A DNA stretch of 13,036 nucleotides from DATKCA01 sp035544675. Its GTDB lineage: Bacteria > Acidobacteriota > Thermoanaerobaculia > Gp7-AA8. The notes beneath the pieces are model-generated. The model made no database searches. It was not told where the DNA came from and saw only the letters and a list, made by a program, of their open reading frames with translations. The stretch spans positions 1 to 13,036 of the forward strand of contig DATKCA010000158.1 in NCBI GenBank assembly GCA_035544675.1, in the 5' to 3' direction. The position numbers and the translations under genes were made by a program. Below, piece after piece: positions 1-7,685 of the stretch. Numbering within the stretch: position 1 is the stretch's first letter; each line of letters begins with the position of its first letter.

Positions 1-1
1 C

Positions 2-358
2 TCACGGATGGATGCGCTCGTCGCCGCCGGTGCCGGCGCCCATCAGTTCGCCGTCCCTCAGCAGCCGCAGTGGGAACCGGGCCTCGGCACGATTCATCCG
101 CACGTGCACGCGAAGGCGATGAGCATCGACGGCCGCGTCTGCTCCGTCGGCAGCGCGAACCTCGACGTCACCGCCGGCTACTGGGAGAGCGAGATGATTC
201 TCATCGTCGAGGATCCGGCCATCGCCGCCGCCCTCGAGTCGCACATCGATACGCTGCTGGCGCAGTCACCGCGCGTGAACCGCGACGATCCCGAATGGGC
301 GAAGCTAGCCCGCCGCCGCCAAGGGATGCGCCGCTGGCCCGGCGTGATGTCGGTGTAG
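2..358 (+). CDS. Phospholipase D / cardiolipin synthase-like protein, 3' end only
   Basis: This is the C-terminal part of a gene that begins before the window; the frame is open to the window edge, so the ATG at 8 need not be the start. The visible part holds one HKD catalytic motif: H-A-K near nt 107-115, an aspartate five residues after the lysine, then G-S-x-N-L-D. It is followed by a short helix-rich tail (E-M-I-L-I-V-E-D-P) typical of the second PLD domain of cardiolipin synthases and related phosphatidyltransferases. Full-length enzymes carry two HKD motifs and transfer or hydrolyse phosphodiesters, usually phospholipids at the membrane. Which substrate is used cannot be decided from this fragment. 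The stop lies 33 nt before the AlkC-like gene on the same strand, so co-transcription is possible. Confidence 0.85.
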   Translation, partial: SRMDALVAAGAGAHQFAVPQQPQWEPGLGTIHPHVHAKAMSIDGRVCSVGSANLDVTAGYWESEMILIVEDPAIAAALESHIDTLLAQSPRVNRDDPEWAKLARRRQGMRRWPGVMSV

Positions 359-391
359 GGGCGCGGTAACATTGCCTCCGGAATCCGCTGA

Positions 392-1540
392 GTGGCCGGC
401 TATACATTGAAAGAGTTCTTCTCCCGCGATCTCGTTCGGCGGCTGGCAGGCGACATCCACCGCGTTCATCCTGATTTTCCGGCGAAGGCGTTCATCAGCC
501 GCGCCGGCGCCGGCCTCGAAGACCTCGAGCTTCTCGATCGGGCGCGCCACCTCGCACGCGTTCTCGCCCAATTCCTGCCGCCGGCGTACCCGGAAGCCAT
601 CGATGTGCTGCTTCGTTCTCTGGGGCCGGAGCACGAGAGTGACGAGCTCCTCGGCGTCGGAATGGCGCCGTTCTACTACATGCCCCACGTGCTCTTCGTC
701 GCCGAGCGCGGCCTCGATCACTTCGATCTCTCGATGCGCGCGCAATACGAGTTGACGAAGCGGTTCAGTGCCGAATCGAGCATCCGCTTCTATATCGATC
801 AGCATCCGGAGCGGACGTTCGCGATCCTCCGCCGCTGGATCGGCGACGAAAATGCACACGTTCGGCGACTCGTGTCGGAGGGGACGCGGCTGCGTTTGCC
901 GTGGGCCCCGCGCGTCCGGTGGCTCGACGAACATCCGGAGCGTGTGCTGGAGCTGCTGGAACTGTTGAAAGACGATCCTTCGACGATGGTGCGCAGGAGC
1001 GTCGCCAACAATCTGAACGATCTCGGGAAGGTCCACCCGGAGCTTCTGGCGCGCACGTGCGCGTCCTGGCGGGCGGACACCACGGCGGAGCGACGTGCGC
1101 TGATCGAGCACGCGCTTCGCAGCGCCATCAAACGCGGCGATCCCGACGCGCTCCGGCTTCTCGGCTTCGGCGGCCGGGCGGCGGTGGCGGTGGAAGGCGT
1201 GGAGTTCCGGCCATCGCGAGTGGCGATCGGGGGGCGCGTCTCCATGACGTTCATTCTGCGCAGCACTTCGAAAAAGTCGCAGGATCTGCTCGTCGATGTG
1301 GCCGTCCACTTCGTCAAAGCGCGCGGCGACGCCAAAGCGAAGGTGTTCAAGCTCAAGAGCATCGAACTGCCGCCGCGTGGCCGTGCAGCGTTCGAGACGG
1401 CGTTTTCGCTCGCCGTGCACACCACGCGCGTTCCTCAGCCGGGAACGCATGCGGTCGACGTGCTGGTGAACGGCAAACCGTACCGGGCCGGGTCGTTCGA
1501 GGTGACGCCCAACGCATCCAGGCGTCGCCGGTCGCAGTGA
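392..1540 (+). CDS. alkC: AlkC-type DNA alkylation repair glycosylase with C-terminal Ig-like domain
   Basis: 382 aa from a GTG start. Residues 1 to about 255 are helical ALK/HEAT-like repeats with family signatures: S-E-G-T-R-L-R-L-P-W-A at about 162-172 and V-R-R-S-V-A-N-N-L-N-D at about 200-210, followed by K-V-H-P-E. Enzymes of this family remove N3-methylated bases (3-methyladenine, 3-methylcytosine) from DNA without base flipping. Residues about 263-373 are beta-rich (V-E-F-R-P-S-R-V-A-I-G-G, then alternating strands) and fit the extra immunoglobulin-like DNA-binding domain known in one AlkC subgroup; the length exceeds that of the HEAT-only AlkD type. The tail ends in four arginines. 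The gene follows the PLD-like gene by 33 nt and precedes a membrane-protein gene by 10 nt, suggesting an operon. Family assignment is firm; substrate range is inferred. Confidence 0.88.
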   Translation: MAGYTLKEFFSRDLVRRLAGDIHRVHPDFPAKAFISRAGAGLEDLELLDRARHLARVLAQFLPPAYPEAIDVLLRSLGPEHESDELLGVGMAPFYYMPHVLFVAERGLDHFDLSMRAQYELTKRFSAESSIRFYIDQHPERTFAILRRWIGDENAHVRRLVSEGTRLRLPWAPRVRWLDEHPERVLELLELLKDDPSTMVRRSVANNLNDLGKVHPELLARTCASWRADTTAERRALIEHALRSAIKRGDPDALRLLGFGGRAAVAVEGVEFRPSRVAIGGRVSMTFILRSTSKKSQDLLVDVAVHFVKARGDAKAKVFKLKSIELPPRGRAAFETAFSLAVHTTRVPQPGTHAVDVLVNGKPYRAGSFEVTPNASRRRRSQ

Positions 1541-1550
1541 GGTCGATGCC

Positions 1551-2090
1551 GTGCCATTGCTGCTTGCGCTCGGCCTGATCCTCATCGTCTTCGTCGTCAC
1601 GGCGGTGATCGTGCCGTTCGCCATCGTCTTCCGTTACCGCTTCGGCACGAAGCGGCGCCGTGCGCGCATGTGGGTCGCCACTCTCAACGTTTTCTCGCTT
1701 GCCGGATCGGCGGCGATCTACTCGCTGACCGCGGCGCTGACGGGCCGGTGGGTGCCGGATGCCTTGTCTTACGCGCTCGCCGGTCTCGCCGCGGGTGGCG
1801 TGCTCGGCCTGCTCGGTCTTGCACTATCCCGCTGGGAGCGGGAGCGCGATGCGCTCTATTACACGCCGAGCCGGCTTCTCGTTCTCGCGATCTCGATCGT
1901 CGTGACGGCGCGTCTCGCGTACGGGTTGTGGCGCGCGTCGACCGCGTGGCGGTCGACGGGCGGCGCAGAATTGTGGGTCGCCGAAGCGGGCATCGGCGGA
2001 TCGATCGCCGCCGGTGCCGTCGTCGTGGGCTACTACCTCGTGTACTGGGCCGGCGTCAGGTCGCGCGCGGCGCGAGCGCTGCGCGATTGA
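1551..2090 (+). CDS. Multi-pass membrane protein, possibly DUF1453/CcdC-like
   Basis: 179 aa from a GTG start 10 nt after the AlkC stop. Hydrophobic segments are visible at about 3-26, 43-63, 73-94, 105-126 and 147-169, with basic loops such as R-F-G-T-K-R-R-R-A-R after the first helix. No signal peptidase site, cofactor motif or catalytic residues are evident. The stretch Y-Y-T-P-S-R-L-L-V-L-A followed by a helix with A-R-L-A-Y-G-L-W-R recalls DUF1453/CcdC-type membrane proteins, but this is from memory and weak. The close spacing suggests co-expression with alkC. Function is unknown. The stop lies 16 nt from the convergent kinase stop. Confidence 0.75.
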   Translation: MPLLLALGLILIVFVVTAVIVPFAIVFRYRFGTKRRRARMWVATLNVFSLAGSAAIYSLTAALTGRWVPDALSYALAGLAAGGVLGLLGLALSRWERERDALYYTPSRLLVLAISIVVTARLAYGLWRASTAWRSTGGAELWVAEAGIGGSIAAGAVVVGYYLVYWAGVRSRAARALRD

Positions 2091-2106
2091 GCGCCGCTGC
2101 TGCACC

Positions 2107-4740
2107 TCAATGGTTCTCCAGCAGATGAATGTCGCCTGTCTTCTTGCGATACCCGAAGTACACTTTCCTGCCGTCAGGTGACCAGCTCGGATAGTCCACG
2201 ACGACATTCGACTCCTTAAAGTCCGTGAGCTGCTTTTCGGCTCCAGTGCTTATGGTCAACAGGATGATGTCGCGGTGGTCGCGAACGAATGCAATCTGAT
2301 CTGCGTTCGATGGTCTGACCCGCGGATGGGAGTCCTCGGAAGAGCTCTGCGTGATCCGGCGAGGTTCTCCTCCCTGCACAGGCACGATCCAGAGGTGGCG
2401 AATCCGGTCCTGTTCAGCTTGAAAGACGATGTGCCGGCCGTCCGGTGACCAGGCCGGCGACCCGGGCGACGTCGATGGGACGGATGTGATCTCGCGCTCC
2501 GCTCCGTCCACCACGGACTTCACGAGAATCCGGATGCGCTGATTCTCGGCGCGATCGAAGAGGATCGTCGTTCCATCGGGCGACCACTCACCGAAGATCG
2601 CATTCCTCACGAACGGCCGCGGCGACACGTCACCGATACGATGGATGAGGAGCGTCGGCTCACGATTCGCGGTCGTCAACTCGGTCCTGAGCACGAGTTG
2701 CTTCCCGTCGGGCGACCATCGCGCGAACTGGCCCGCTGCGATCCGATCGACGAGCTTCCCCTGTTCGTCCACGGTCCAGATCGCCGGCTCCATCGACCGG
2801 TACGAAGTGACAGCCATCGTTCTGCCGTCGGGAGCGACATCCGGATAATCTTCGATCGCCGTTTCGAACGTCACCTGCCGGAGCGCACCCGTATCAACAT
2901 CCACTTCCCAGATATCGGCTCGACTACGAACCGTCGCGTAAGCAACGAGGCCGGCCTTGGAGCTCGATCTCGCGAGGTCCTGCCCTTCACCGACGGTGAC
3001 TCGTTCGAAAGCGGGTGGCGTCCCGGTCGTGGAGAACGGAATCTTCCAGATGTTGAACGCGCCGCCGCGCATCGACGAGAACAGGATCTCGCGGCCGTCG
3101 TGCGACCAGACGGGACGCGCCACCATGTGATTCTCGGATGTCAGCGCGATGGGCTGACCTCCGCTCGCCGGGACGGCGCGAAGATCGAACGAAGCCGCGC
3201 GCAGAAAGCTCTGCGTGCCGAAAACGATCCACTTCCCATCGGGCGACCAGCTCGGCTGGTAGTCATAGAGAGGATCATTCGTGAGTTGCCTGGGAGTGCC
3301 ACCGGCGGCGTCGACGATCCAGAGGTCCCCCTGACCTCCACGCGCTGACTGAAAGACGATCTGTTTGCTGTCGGGCGACCAGGCTGGATAGTAGGCATCC
3401 TCGACGAGTTTCACCGGCGTACCGCCGAGGGGAGGCGCCAGGAAGATGTCGCCGTTGCGGGAGTAGACGTATTGCTGCAGTTCCGCCAGTCCCAGGCCGA
3501 CTCGGAGACGTCCGCCCCGATCGCGGCTGGATACGAATGCGATCCGGCTGCCGTCCGGTGCCCAGGCCGGCTGCGCCTCGTCTGCTTCCGTCGACGCGAA
3601 GGCGACCGCCTTGCCGCCGGTCACGGGCTGAATCCGGATGTCGAAGTTCCCCGTCTCGTCCGTCACGTAGGCGATCATCGCGCCATCAGGCGAAAGAGCG
3701 GGCTCGTCCTCCAGTCCGGGGTCGAACGTCAACTGCCGGACCGTCGCGTCGGATCGTCCGCTCATCGGAGCGCGATCGCGCAGCAGGAGCGTCGTCGCGG
3801 CAAGGACAGCGGTCGCCGCCACACCGGCCGCGACCCATGGCCATCGCCGCTGCGCCGGGACGAGGTGGCGCTCGCCGGAGGAGCTTTCGCGTTTGAGACT
3901 CTTGAGATCGACGAGCAACTCGGCGGCGCTCTGGTATCGCCACGCCGGGTCCTTCTCCAGACACTTGCGGATGACGCGTTCCAACTCGATCGGCGCGGCG
4001 TAGTTGAACCGCGCCACCGCTTCCGGCTGCGCGCTGGAGATCAGGGCAAGAGTTTCCCCGGCGGTTTTTCCGGCAAACGGCAGCCGTCCCGTCGTCATCT
4101 CGTAGACCACGACGCCGAGACTGAAAAGATCACTCCGATGATCGAGCGCCTTCCCGAGCGCCTGCTCGGGGCTCATATAGTTCACGGTACCGAGGATGGT
4201 GCCTTCGCCGGTCCGGAAACGGGTGGAGTCGTCAGTTGCGGCTTCCTGCGGTTCGAGCACTTTCGCGAGGCCGAAGTCGAGCAACTTCACGTGCCCCCTC
4301 GGCGTGATCATCAGGTTTGCCGGTTTGATGTCGCGATGGGCAATCCCTCGGGAGTGCGCTTCGTCGAGCGCGTCCGCCGCTTGAATGGCGATGTCCACGA
4401 TCTCGGGAACAGGGAGGGGTTTCCCGCCAATCTTCTGCTCGAGCGTGACGCCGTCCACGTATTCCATGGCCATGAACGGCACGCCGTCCGCTTCGCTCAC
4501 TTCATAGATGACGCCGATGTTCGGATGGCTCAAAGAAGAGGCGGCGTGTGCCTCGCGCAGGAAGCGTGCACGCCGCTCCTTGTCGCCGGCGACGTCGGGC
4601 CGGAGCAGCTTGATGGCAACCTGACGCCGCAGGGAGAGGTCTTCGGCGAGGTACACTTCCCCCATTCCACCGGCGCCGAGCTTTCTGGTGATCCGATAAT
4701 GCGAGATCGAGTCGTTCCGGGCATCAGGTGGTACGGTCAC
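2107..4740 (-). CDS. Membrane-anchored Ser/Thr protein kinase with PD40 (TolB-type) propeller
   Basis: 877 aa. Residues about 15-283 form a Pkn2-type eukaryotic-like kinase domain: glycine loop G-A-G-G-M-G-E-V-Y (22-30), ATP-anchoring lysine in V-A-I-K (K44), helix-C E64, catalytic loop H135-R-D-I-K-P-A-N, D155-F-G, and S-P-E in place of A-P-E. All catalytic residues are present, so activity is expected. A single transmembrane helix spans about 301-320. The remainder, presumably outside the cytoplasm, holds about 10-11 PD40 repeats built on W-S-P-D-G-x-x-I-x-F, a beta-propeller for ligand or protein binding. The start is GTG; an in-frame TGA lies four codons upstream and no other start precedes the glycine loop. 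The substrate is unknown. The gene is convergent with the membrane-protein gene and lies downstream of a possible small membrane ORF. Confidence 0.93.
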   Translation of the reverse strand: MTVPPDARNDSISHYRITRKLGAGGMGEVYLAEDLSLRRQVAIKLLRPDVAGDKERRARFLREAHAASSLSHPNIGVIYEVSEADGVPFMAMEYVDGVTLEQKIGGKPLPVPEIVDIAIQAADALDEAHSRGIAHRDIKPANLMITPRGHVKLLDFGLAKVLEPQEAATDDSTRFRTGEGTILGTVNYMSPEQALGKALDHRSDLFSLGVVVYEMTTGRLPFAGKTAGETLALISSAQPEAVARFNYAAPIELERVIRKCLEKDPAWRYQSAAELLVDLKSLKRESSSGERHLVPAQRRWPWVAAGVAATAVLAATTLLLRDRAPMSGRSDATVRQLTFDPGLEDEPALSPDGAMIAYVTDETGNFDIRIQPVTGGKAVAFASTEADEAQPAWAPDGSRIAFVSSRDRGGRLRVGLGLAELQQYVYSRNGDIFLAPPLGGTPVKLVEDAYYPAWSPDSKQIVFQSARGGQGDLWIVDAAGGTPRQLTNDPLYDYQPSWSPDGKWIVFGTQSFLRAASFDLRAVPASGGQPIALTSENHMVARPVWSHDGREILFSSMRGGAFNIWKIPFSTTGTPPAFERVTVGEGQDLARSSSKAGLVAYATVRSRADIWEVDVDTGALRQVTFETAIEDYPDVAPDGRTMAVTSYRSMEPAIWTVDEQGKLVDRIAAGQFARWSPDGKQLVLRTELTTANREPTLLIHRIGDVSPRPFVRNAIFGEWSPDGTTILFDRAENQRIRILVKSVVDGAEREITSVPSTSPGSPAWSPDGRHIVFQAEQDRIRHLWIVPVQGGEPRRITQSSSEDSHPRVRPSNADQIAFVRDHRDIILLTISTGAEKQLTDFKESNVVVDYPSWSPDGRKVYFGYRKKTGDIHLLENH

Positions 4741-4743
4741 CCG

Positions 4744-4749
4744 CTCCTT
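4744..4749 (-). promoter_or_regulatory. Shine-Dalgarno of the minus-strand kinase, short spacing
   Basis: On the minus strand AAGGAG lies only 3 nt before the GTG at 4740. The spacing is shorter than the usual 5-9 nt. The start is nevertheless forced, because an in-frame TGA sits just upstream and no alternative start codon precedes the glycine-rich loop. Confidence 0.6.
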
Positions 4750-4801
4750 ATATCAGACGGATTCGCGCGCCTTACGACGGAAGGTGAGGAACGAGGGCAC
4801 G

Positions 4802-4827
4802 GGCGTTTGACGATCGTCACAAACGCC
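4802..4827. repeat. 26-nt inverted repeat upstream of the kinase gene
   Basis: GGCGTTTG (4802-4809) is matched by its reverse complement CAAACGCC (4820-4827). Between them lies a nested 12-nt perfect palindrome, TGACGATCGTCA (4808-4819). The element overlaps the stop codon of the small minus-strand ORF and ends about 60 nt before the kinase GTG. There is no T-tract on either strand, so a simple intrinsic terminator is unlikely. An operator or an mRNA hairpin controlling the kinase is possible. Confidence 0.6.
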
Positions 4828-5047
4828 GGCGCAGGCGTGCAACGCGACGCCGGAGCTGCACGAACGTCAGCGCCGCCCATTGCAGAGCTGTCAGCAACGC
4901 TGCGAGGATGAGGATCCACACGTACCGGCGCTCGGTATGGATCGTCCACTCGCCGGGCCGCGGAATCGTGTCCGGGCTGAGGCGGGCGACGTTGCGGCTG
5001 AACCGGCTCGGCCGCCGGTCCATGCTCTCGCGGAGCTTCTCGAACAT
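4817..5047 (-). CDS. Possible small single-helix membrane protein
   Basis: 76 aa if started at the ATG at 5047 (a second Met lies at codon 9). The N-terminal half is polar and basic. A convincing transmembrane helix spans about 42-64 (W-I-L-I-L-A-A-L-L-T-A-L-Q-W), flanked by a very basic cytoplasmic-type tail (R-R-R-V-A-R-L-R-R-R-L). No Shine-Dalgarno is visible. It lies 76 nt upstream of the kinase gene on the same strand, so it could be its operon partner. The competing possibility is that this DNA is the upstream region of the di-iron protein gene on the other strand; the two proposed ATGs overlap within one CATG. I do not recognise a family. Confidence 0.4.
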   Translation of the reverse strand: MFEKLRESMDRRPSRFSRNVARLSPDTIPRPGEWTIHTERRYVWILILAALLTALQWAALTFVQLRRRVARLRRRL

Positions 5048-5669
5048 GAGCGAATCGAAGAGCCGAATGGTATCGAATATCGGTGCCGGTGAAGCCGTTG
5101 CGCTTCTCGAGGGTCGCGACACAAGCCGAGACCTCACGGCGACTGACTGGCTGAAGGCTCCGCTGACGCGGCTCACAACGGAAATCGTCGAGGTATTTCA
5201 CCGCAGGACGCGATACCGGCTCGTCACTCTCATTTCACTGTCAGCCCGCGTCGCTGCGGCACATGGCGATGCACATCCCCATTTCATCGAAATCCACGAT
5301 GAGGTGCAGCGCATTGCGCGTGATCTTGTGCCGCACATGCATACGGAGGAGCGATACCTTTTCCCGTACATCGCCTCTCTGGAATCGCCTGGCGGTGTCG
5401 ATAAGGCTGTGATCGTTCCGCTCCTCGGGAGCGTTGAATATCCGATGAAGGCTCTGCAACATCAACATTCGGTCGAACGAACCGCGTTTCAAACGATGCG
5501 TAAGCTGACCAACGATTTTGCCGGGGTGCCGGGTTCATGCGATGGCGTGTCGCGTCTCTACACCTCGCTGAAGAAGTTCGACCAGGAACTTGTGAACCAT
5601 CTGGCACTTGAAGACGGGATCCTTTTCCCGCGCGCTGTACAACTGGAGAAAGGATTGGGGCGACGTTGA
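5046..5669 (+). CDS. RIC/YtfE-like di-iron hemerythrin-domain protein
   Basis: 207 aa from ATG 5046 (GGAG at 5032-5035, 10 nt upstream); ATG 5067 is an alternative, and the frame is open further upstream to 4908. Taking 5046 as codon 1, the hemerythrin-type four-helix bundle carries the expected iron ligands: H52 (E-V-F-H), H77 (G-D-A-H-P), H97-x3-E101 (P-H-M-H-T-E-E-R-Y-L-F-P), H139 or H141 (L-Q-H-Q-H) and H185-x3-E189 (N-H-L-A-L-E-D). The pattern of six ligands and the helix spacing match the RIC (repair of iron centres; YtfE/ScdA) family, cytoplasmic proteins that protect or repair Fe-S clusters under nitric-oxide or oxidative stress. The N-terminal ScdA_N cysteine motif (C-x-G-G) normally present is absent. 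The gene ends about 50 nt from the truncated molybdoenzyme gene, tail to tail. Confidence 0.8.
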   Translation: MSESKSRMVSNIGAGEAVALLEGRDTSRDLTATDWLKAPLTRLTTEIVEVFHRRTRYRLVTLISLSARVAAAHGDAHPHFIEIHDEVQRIARDLVPHMHTEERYLFPYIASLESPGGVDKAVIVPLLGSVEYPMKALQHQHSVERTAFQTMRKLTNDFAGVPGSCDGVSRLYTSLKKFDQELVNHLALEDGILFPRAVQLEKGLGRR

Positions 5670-5718
5670 CCACCCTCACGTCCGCCGAGCTTTGCGGAGT
5701 TGTCAGGGACAAGACGGC

Positions 5719-7199
5719 GAAGGCGGTGTGGGTGTGACCGACCGAGCGCCACCACAGCACCGGGATTCCGGTACGGGGTGAATGCAGCTCGACACGATGA
5801 TCCGGGACATCCTTGATGTAGGGCGAGTCAGACACGCCCTCGACCGAGGTGGCGTCGATGCCATCTTTGATCATTTGCTCAAACGGCGTACCGGCGACGA
5901 TGGACTGTCCCGCGATCGTGTGATGCCAGACTGAAGGCAGGCCATCCGACCCGAGAGCGACACGCACGCGGTGAACGAAGGCGGGGCGGTAGTATCCACC
6001 GCGAATATCATCTTCGCGCGTCCAGACGGTCTTCACCGGCCGGCCGGCGGCTTTGGCCACATGCATGGCTTCTCGCACGAAGTCCGAGGTCGGAGTGGCG
6101 CGGCGGCCGAAGCCGCCGCCGAGGAACGTCGTGTGGATTTCTACCTGCTCGGTCTCGAGACCGGTGATCTCCGCTCCGACCCTCTGGTCCATCGTCTGGA
6201 ACTGTGTGCCGGTCCAGACCTCGCACCTGTCGGGGCCGATCCGCACGGTGCAATTGAGCGGCCCCATCGGAGCGTGGGCCAGGTAAGGGACAGCGTATCG
6301 CTCAACTGCGCGCGCAGCGCTGTACTGTCGAGTGTTGCATTGGGGCCGGGATCCCACTCGATCTTCAGCGCATCGCGTCCGAGCTTGGCAGCCCAGAAGT
6401 GATCGGCCACCACGGCCACGCCGCTCGGAACCTCCACAACCTCGCGAACGCCGGGAACGCTTTTGGCCTCAGTGGCGTCGAATGACTTCACAGTTCCTCC
6501 GAACACGGGAGAACGCGCCACTACAGCGGTGAGCAAGCCGGGGAACTGCACATCCATGCCGAACTGCGCGCGGCCGGTGATCTTCTCCGGCGTGTCCAAC
6601 CGTCTGGTCGGCTTGCCGATGATCTTCCAGTCCTTCGGATCCTTGAGCGCGACTTTCTTCGGCACGCGCAGCTTGCTCGCCGCCTCGGCCAACTCTCCAT
6701 ATCGTGCGCGTTTCCTGCCGGCGATCACCTGGCCGTTCTCCGTGCGGCAGACGGCAGGCCTCACTCCGAAGCGCTGCGCTGCCGCGCGTACCAGGAGCGC
6801 GCGCGCGGTCGCACCAGCCTGGCGGTAACGATCGAATTCCGACCAGGTGGTGGAAGATCCGCCCGTCATCTGCATGCCGAAAACAGCGTGCGCGTATGCC
6901 GGCGCCGCCTGCGCATGCTCAACCCGGATCTTCGACCAGTCGGCGTCGAGCTCTTCGGCGATCAGCATCGGCAGCGCGGTCCAGATCCCCTGTCCCATTT
7001 CGGAATGCGCGAGCAGGACGGTCACGCTGTCGTCACTCCCCACGCGGAGGAAAGCATTCGGCGCGAAGGTGGCGCCCGCTTCCGCCGCTGCGGCCGCCAT
7101 GCGTTTCACGCCGGGGACCATGAAAGCGATCACGAGGCCGCCGGTAGTCAGCGCGCTGGTCTTGAGAAACTCACGTCGCGATGGATTCACTCGCTCCAT
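5719..7199 (-). pseudogene. Broken molybdopterin-binding subunit of an IorB-like aldehyde/xanthine-type dehydrogenase
   Basis: The 5' part (ATG 7199 to about 6300) encodes a Tat-type leader (S-R-R-E-F-L-K then a hydrophobic stretch), followed by segments typical of isoquinoline 1-oxidoreductase beta-like subunits (L-A-H-S-E-M-G-Q-G-I-W-T, T-G-G-S-S-T-T-W, Y-G-E-L-A, T-P-E-K-I-T-G-R-A-Q-F-G-M-D-V). Near 6300 homology jumps to another frame: A-L-R-A-Q-L is followed at once by Y-A-V-P-Y-L-A-H-A, whereas relatives have roughly 30-40 residues between. The second frame then matches well (L-G-G-G-F-G-R-R, V-W-T-R-E-D-D-I-R-G-G-Y-Y-R-P, L-W-W-R-S-V-G-H-T-H-T-A-F) down to about 5719, where homology stops. 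About 250-300 C-terminal residues, including the catalytic-glutamate region, are missing. The gene starts 3 nt after the 2Fe-2S gene stop with a good upstream AAGGAAGG. It cannot make a working enzyme. Confidence 0.85.
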
Positions 7200-7202
7200 G
7201 GC

Positions 7203-7652
7203 TCAGCCCTTCCTTACCAGATCAGCGGCGCGATGAACTGCGCTGCGGATGCGCTGATAGGTGCCGCAGCGACAGATGTTGCCCGTCAGAGCCGCATCGA
7301 TATCGGCATCGCTGGGGTCGGGATTGGCGGTCAAAAGAGCGGCGGCAGACATGATCTGTCCCGATTGACAGTAGCCGCACTGCACGACGTCGATCTCGGC
7401 CCAGGCGCGCCGAACCGGATGGCTGCCGTCGGACGACAATCCTTCGATGGTGGTGATGGCTTTTCCCGCGGCGGCGGATGACGGCGTCACGCATGATCGC
7501 CGCGGCGCGCCGTCGACGTGCACGGTGCAGGCGCCGCATTGAGCCATGCCACAACTGAACTTGGTTCCCGTCAGACCGAGCAGATCGCGCAAAACCCAGA
7601 GCAGAGGCATGTCGGGCCCTACAATGTCAGTCTCCTCGAACATCTGCGCCAC
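7203..7652 (-). CDS. 2Fe-2S subunit of an IorA-like molybdenum hydroxylase, N-terminus altered
   Basis: 149 aa from GTG 7652 (ATG 7643 possible); an in-frame TGA lies two codons upstream. It would carry electrons from the molybdenum subunit. The plant-ferredoxin-type cluster ligands C34, C39, C42 and C54 and the second all-helical cluster ligands C92-x2-C95 and C127-x-C129 are all present (Q-C-G-Y-C-Q-S-G-Q-I-M; G-N-I-C-R-C-G-T-Y). Relatives begin with a beta-strand segment containing V-N-G, about 10-15 residues that are replaced here by an unrelated stretch before M-P-L-L-W-V-L-R-D. Its partner gene, 3 nt downstream, is destroyed, so this is probably a decaying orphan even though its frame is open. 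The N-terminal change lies close to a tRNA fragment and suggests a recombination junction near 7620-7650. Confidence 0.8.
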   Translation of the reverse strand: MAQMFEETDIVGPDMPLLWVLRDLLGLTGTKFSCGMAQCGACTVHVDGAPRRSCVTPSSAAAGKAITTIEGLSSDGSHPVRRAWAEIDVVQCGYCQSGQIMSAAALLTANPDPSDADIDAALTGNICRCGTYQRIRSAVHRAADLVRKG

Positions 7653-7685
7653 TAGTCAGAGCGCAATCAGCGACCCTCTTCGCGT

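Noticed and set aside
305..1624. A 439-codon open frame on the minus strand opposite alkC
   Set aside because: It is antisense to a gene with clear family motifs and has a low-complexity, Arg/His-rich composition typical of GC-rich shadow frames.
2074..2094. Bidirectional terminator between the convergent membrane-protein and kinase genes
   Set aside because: The GCGCT/AGCGC pairing is short, overlaps the stop codon and lacks T-runs.
3472..4911. A 479-codon plus-strand open frame
   Set aside because: It lies opposite the kinase domain and propeller of the minus-strand kinase; no recognisable motif and shadow-like composition.
5681..5698. TCCGC/GCGGA hairpin just after the RIC-like gene as a terminator
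   Set aside because: Only a 5-bp stem with an 8-nt loop and no T-tract on either strand.
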